Source: a bacterium (Candidatus Ratteibacteria) CG_4_9_14_3_um_filter_41_21 (lineage in GTDB: Bacteria; Ratteibacteria; UBA8468). From it: a DNA stretch of 7,553 nucleotides. This document shows, piece by piece, positions 5,603 through 7,553 of the stretch. The stretch is from the NCBI GenBank assembly GCA_002791075.1, contig PFWI01000076.1:1-7553 (forward strand), read 5' to 3'. Every line of letters starts with the position of its first letter. Within the stretch, counting starts at the first letter, position 1. A program made the position numbers and the translations under genes. Below the pieces are notes generated by a model. It was not told the origin of the DNA, did not search any database, and saw nothing but the letters and a program-made list of their open reading frames with translations.

Positions 5603-5831
5603 AACCACAAGATTCGCAGATAAGAACTTAACCGCAAAGACACCAAGACTCAGAGAGTACCAAGTAGGGAGTAGATATTAGGGAGTGGGGAGTGGATGAT
5701 GTTTAGGGAGTAGATGTTAGGGAGTGGGGAGTGGATAAAGATATCCCGGTGCTCTTTCTACTCCCTGCTCCCCAGAGAGCGAAGCGAACGAATTCCCTAC
5801 TCCCGGTACTTGTTCTCTGTGTCTTTGTGGT
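5603..5831. repeat. Nested inverted and tandem repeat island
   Basis: The outer left arm (5631-5674) contains ACCGCAAAGACACCAAGA and AAGTAGGGAGTAG. The right arm (5797-5831) is its imperfect complement, whose reverse strand reads ACCACAAAGACACAGAGA, then CAAGTAC and GGGAGTAG. Between them lie two 39-bp tandem units (5665-5742), an inverted copy of the unit's start (CTACTCCCTGCTCCCC, 5758-5773) and a short GAAGCGAACGAA stretch. A further fragment, AACCACAAGATTCGCAGA, precedes it at 5603-5620. It fills most of the 372-base gap between the divergent operon and toxin-antitoxin promoters and has no convincing gene. Its nested design is like that of the island at 1678-1913 although the sequence differs. 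Confidence 0.7.
5665..5742 (+). repeat. Two tandem 39-bp units
   Basis: Unit 1 (5665-5703) and unit 2 (5704-5742) both begin TAGGGAGTAGAT and continue TTAGGGAGTGGGGAGTGGAT, with about four mismatches, mostly at the unit end. Each unit itself repeats GGGAGT three times. The strand is strikingly purine-rich. Confidence 0.75.
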
Positions 5832-5846
5832 GAATATTGTTTTTTG

Positions 5847-5876
5847 TTGACAAATATGTAGGCGATATGATATATT
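5847..5876 (+). promoter_or_regulatory. Promoter of the toxin-antitoxin pair
   Basis: A perfect TTGACA (5847-5852) is followed after 18 bases by TATATT (5871-5876, five of six). AAATAT (5852-5857) and ATATTT (5872-5877) form an inverted repeat across the promoter and could be part of an antitoxin operator. The predicted start is near 5883. Confidence 0.6.
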
Positions 5877-5892
5877 TAATTGTAGCTAAAAT

Positions 5893-5898
5893 AGGAGG
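5893..5898 (+). promoter_or_regulatory. Strong ribosome binding site of the antitoxin gene
   Basis: AGGAGG lies eight bases before the ATG at 5907 and fixes that start. It is the strongest Shine-Dalgarno sequence in the window; most other genes here have a weak one or none. Confidence 0.8.
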
Positions 5899-5906
5899 TA
5901 ATTGAT

Positions 5907-6155
5907 ATGGAAAGTACCACAATTAGAATTAATTCTAAAGCGCATATTGTGTTGCATCGCATCGCAAAGGAGGCGGAAGAATCTATGCAAGCCAGTCTTA
6001 TTAAAGCTATAGAACTCTATCGCCGGCAAATCTTTCTTCAAAAAGCTAATACAGCATTTGAGGCTCTACACAAAGATTCCAAGGCATGGAAAGAGGAGTT
6101 AAAAGAACGAGAAGCGTGGAACTCCGCGCTATTAGATGATATAAAGGATTCTTAA
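5907..6155 (+). CDS. MazE-like ribbon-helix-helix antitoxin
   Basis: This 82-residue protein begins STTIRINSKAH (3-13), the beta strand and turn of a ribbon-helix-helix DNA-binding domain, followed by two helices (about 13-24 and 27-45). The C-terminal part (45-82) is charged, acidic at its end (LLDDIKDS) and contains W61 and W71, as expected of an unstructured tail that wraps and blocks a MazF toxin. It would neutralise the toxin encoded three bases downstream and repress its own operon. It has its own strong promoter and ribosome site. A 16-bp palindrome lies in its first codons. Assignment rests on the domain pattern and the neighbour; the helix assignments are by eye. Confidence 0.8.
   Translation: MESTTIRINSKAHIVLHRIAKEAEESMQASLIKAIELYRRQIFLQKANTAFEALHKDSKAWKEELKEREAWNSALLDDIKDS
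5923..5938. promoter_or_regulatory. 16-bp perfect palindrome, possible antitoxin operator
   Basis: TTAGAATTAATTCTAA is perfectly symmetric and covers codons 6 to 11 of the antitoxin gene. Ribbon-helix-helix antitoxins bind palindromes near their own start, so it may be an autoregulatory site. The codons (T-I-R-I-N-S) also match the conserved beta strand, so the symmetry could be partly chance. Confidence 0.35.
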
Positions 6156-6158
6156 TTT

Positions 6159-6503
6159 ATGAATATTCCTTCGCGAGGCGAAGTTTGGACTGTCAATCTT
6201 AATCCTGTGCGAGGACACGAGCAAGCCGGGTATCGCCCAGGACTTGTTGTGTCGGCAGATACTTTTAATCACGGACTAGCAGGCTTACTCGTTATTATCC
6301 CCATTACCACTAAAGAAAAGGGCATTCCTTTCCATGTTATAATAAATCCCCCAGAAGGCGGGGTGTCCAAAAAGAGTTTTATCAAATGTGAAGATATAAG
6401 GGCTGTTTCTACTGAACGACTATCTAAATGTCTTGGAATGGTATCAACTGAGACATTGAAGGCTGTCGAAGACCGACTTAAGATACTTCTTAATCTATCC
6501 TAA
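6159..6503 (+). CDS. MazF/PemK-family endoribonuclease toxin
   Basis: This 114-residue toxin would cut mRNA at short specific sequences and stop growth when the antitoxin is lost. Family marks are the N-terminal RGEVWTVNLNP (6-16), GHEQAGYRPGLVVS (19-32) with catalytic-type Arg26, VIIPITTK (45-52) with Thr51, and the SFIKCEDIRAVSTERL block (73-88). The length is normal for MazF and all key residues are present, so it appears active. The gene starts three bases after the antitoxin stop, with AAAGGA (6143-6148) as its ribosome site, so the two are co-transcribed. The pair sits between a repeat island (5603-5831) and a dispersed motif copy (6513-6533), which fits a mobile module. Confidence 0.93.
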   Translation: MNIPSRGEVWTVNLNPVRGHEQAGYRPGLVVSADTFNHGLAGLLVIIPITTKEKGIPFHVIINPPEGGVSKKSFIKCEDIRAVSTERLSKCLGMVSTETLKAVEDRLKILLNLS

Positions 6504-6512
6504 AACAAAATA

Positions 6513-6533
6513 AATCTATTGCCTAGGAATTTC
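6513..6533 (+). repeat. Dispersed 20-bp motif, copy 4
   Basis: AATCTATTG, then CCTA, then GGAATTTC, starting ten bases after the toxin gene stop. It is a solo copy with no CCACGAA arm. It lies just upstream of the kinase gene; TAAGAT occurs twice after it (6546-6551 and 6555-6560) and the second could be a -10 box, but no -35 box is clear. Confidence 0.6.
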
Positions 6534-6567
6534 CTTCGTAAGTGCTAAGATTGGTAAGATAAGAAAA

Positions 6568-7509
6568 ATGAAGAAGATTGTTGGACTTGATTTGGGAGGA
6601 ACCTTTATTAAGGTCGGTTTGGTGGGTAAGACGGGAAAAATCTTGAAGAAAAAACAATTGCCAACTTTAGGAAAAAAAGGAAGGGGTAGCGTCCTTTCCC
6701 AAATGGAGAAGGGAATTAAATTTGCGCTCAACGGAGAAAAGGATGTTATGGGTATCGGTATCGGCACCCCGGGGTTGGTGGATAGGCAAGGGAAAGTATT
6801 CTCTGCGCCCAATTTGCCGGATTGGGATAATCTGCCTTTAAAGAAAATCTTTGAAGATAAATTTAATCTCCCGGTTATCGTGGAGAATGACGTCAATACC
6901 ATTACCTTTGGTGAATATGTTTATGGCGCGGGGAAAGGCTATAAAAATATTATCTGTATTACTCTGGGGACAGGGCTCGGCGGAGGGATAATTTTGAACG
7001 GAAAACTTTTTCGGGGCAGCAACCTTTCCGCCGCCGAAATTGGGCATATCCCCATTTGCTATGAGGGACCGAAATGCAATTGCGGAAATAGCGGTTGTAT
7101 TGAGCGTTATGTCGGCGCGGCTTATATTTCCCGGATGGCAAGAGATGCAATCAAAAAAGGAAGAAAGAGCAAAATTAAAGATTTAGTTAAAGGAGACCTT
7201 AGCCTGATTACCCCTAAGATTATCAGCCAGGCTTATAAAAAAGGAGATTGGCTGGCCCGGGAAATCTGGGAGAAGGTCGGTCTTTATCTGGGAACAATGT
7301 TTTCCGGTCTAATTAATCTGCTTAATCCGGAAATAATCATTATTGGCGGAGGTATTGCCCAGGCCGGAAAGCCGCTTTTTGAGGCAGTAAGAAAAGAGAT
7401 TAAAAAAAGAGCCTTTCCGCTTTTATCCAGGGAGGTAAAGGTGGTACCGGCAAAATTGGGCATTGACTCCGGGATTATCTCCGCCGCCTCCTTAATTAAA
7501 ATGCATTAA
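6568..7509 (+). CDS. ROK-family sugar kinase, probably glucokinase
   Basis: This 313-residue cytoplasmic kinase would phosphorylate glucose or a related hexose with ATP. The actin-like ATPase fold signatures are present: DLGGTFIK (8-15), GIGTPGLVD (64-72), ENDVN (106-110) with catalytic Asp108, GTGLGGGI (134-141), AEIGHI (156-161) with His160, the ROK zinc motif CNCGNSGCIE (170-179: C170, C172, C177) and IIIGGGIA (257-264). The length is normal and nothing is missing. Glucokinase is the commonest role for this type, but mannose, N-acetylglucosamine or N-acetylmannosamine kinases and some regulators share the family; there is no DNA-binding domain, so it is an enzyme rather than a repressor. 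The ATG at 6568 directly precedes the phosphate motif; only a weak purine-rich AAGATAAGAA serves as ribosome site. It follows the toxin-antitoxin pair by 64 bases and need not be co-transcribed. Confidence 0.9.
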   Translation: MKKIVGLDLGGTFIKVGLVGKTGKILKKKQLPTLGKKGRGSVLSQMEKGIKFALNGEKDVMGIGIGTPGLVDRQGKVFSAPNLPDWDNLPLKKIFEDKFNLPVIVENDVNTITFGEYVYGAGKGYKNIICITLGTGLGGGIILNGKLFRGSNLSAAEIGHIPICYEGPKCNCGNSGCIERYVGAAYISRMARDAIKKGRKSKIKDLVKGDLSLITPKIISQAYKKGDWLAREIWEKVGLYLGTMFSGLINLLNPEIIIIGGGIAQAGKPLFEAVRKEIKKRAFPLLSREVKVVPAKLGIDSGIISAASLIKMH

Positions 7510-7551
7510 ATTTATTGCATAGGAATTTCCTTTTAAAACATTTACCACGAA
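7509..7551 (+). repeat. Dispersed motif, copy 5, with start of a CCACGAA arm
   Basis: AATTTATTG, CATA, GGAATTTC (7509-7529) begins on the last base of the kinase stop codon. It continues CTTTTAAAACATTTA and then CCACGAA (7545-7551), matching the layout at 1641-1684. The window ends two bases later, so this is probably the left end of another nested element like that at 1678-1913. Confidence 0.6.
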
Positions 7552-7553
7552 AG

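Noticed and set aside
5603..5831. CRISPR array or replication origin iterons
   Set aside because: There are only two tandem units with no spacers, and no rep gene is nearby.
6516..6902. 128-codon minus-strand frame over the kinase start
   Set aside because: It is a shadow of the kinase gene, whose motifs are unambiguous.

Overview
The window looks like a piece of an uncultured, Gram-negative-type bacterium of moderate to low GC, most likely from a candidate phylum such as Omnitrophota. This is inference: the support is the gene mix (a pyruvoyl arginine decarboxylase next to an agmatinase, a lipid-A-cluster-type Gfo/Idh protein, a ROK kinase) and the intergenic spaces packed with short palindromic repeats. 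No rRNA, tRNA, CRISPR array or transposase gene is visible.

Layout. 1-72 is the tail of an upstream gene. 88-909 holds two half-size drug/metabolite (EamA-type) membrane proteins in the same frame, separated by a single TAA; together they equal one ordinary ten-helix transporter. 1004-1720 is the C-terminal half of a sulfatase with no start region, whose reading frame runs into a repeat. 1641-2004 is a repeat island: a nested inverted repeat, a GC-rich double hairpin, and copies of a short dispersed motif. 2065-3048 is a lone OppD/DppD-type ABC ATPase. A cloverleaf-like palindrome (3044-3098) overlaps its stop codon and separates it from a convergent minus-strand operon: Gfo/Idh oxidoreductase (5534-4623), pyruvoyl-dependent arginine decarboxylase (4626-4009) and agmatinase (3999-3112). 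5535-5906 holds two divergent promoters around a second repeat island. Then come a MazE/MazF-like toxin-antitoxin pair (5907-6503) and a ROK-family sugar kinase (6568-7509), and the window ends inside another repeat copy.

How the genes work together. The decarboxylase and agmatinase form a complete two-step route from arginine to agmatine to putrescine plus urea. The oxidoreductase is translationally coupled to them through an ATGA overlap, but its substrate is unknown. The other genes look like independent units placed between repeats.

The most unusual content is non-coding. A roughly 20-bp motif (AATTTATTG, 3-4 variable bases, GGAATTTC) occurs five times, always on the + strand and always just after a gene end or flanking an inverted repeat. 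Two nested palindromic islands and a cloverleaf element accompany it. These look like non-autonomous mobile or structural elements. The split transporter is the most interesting coding anomaly.
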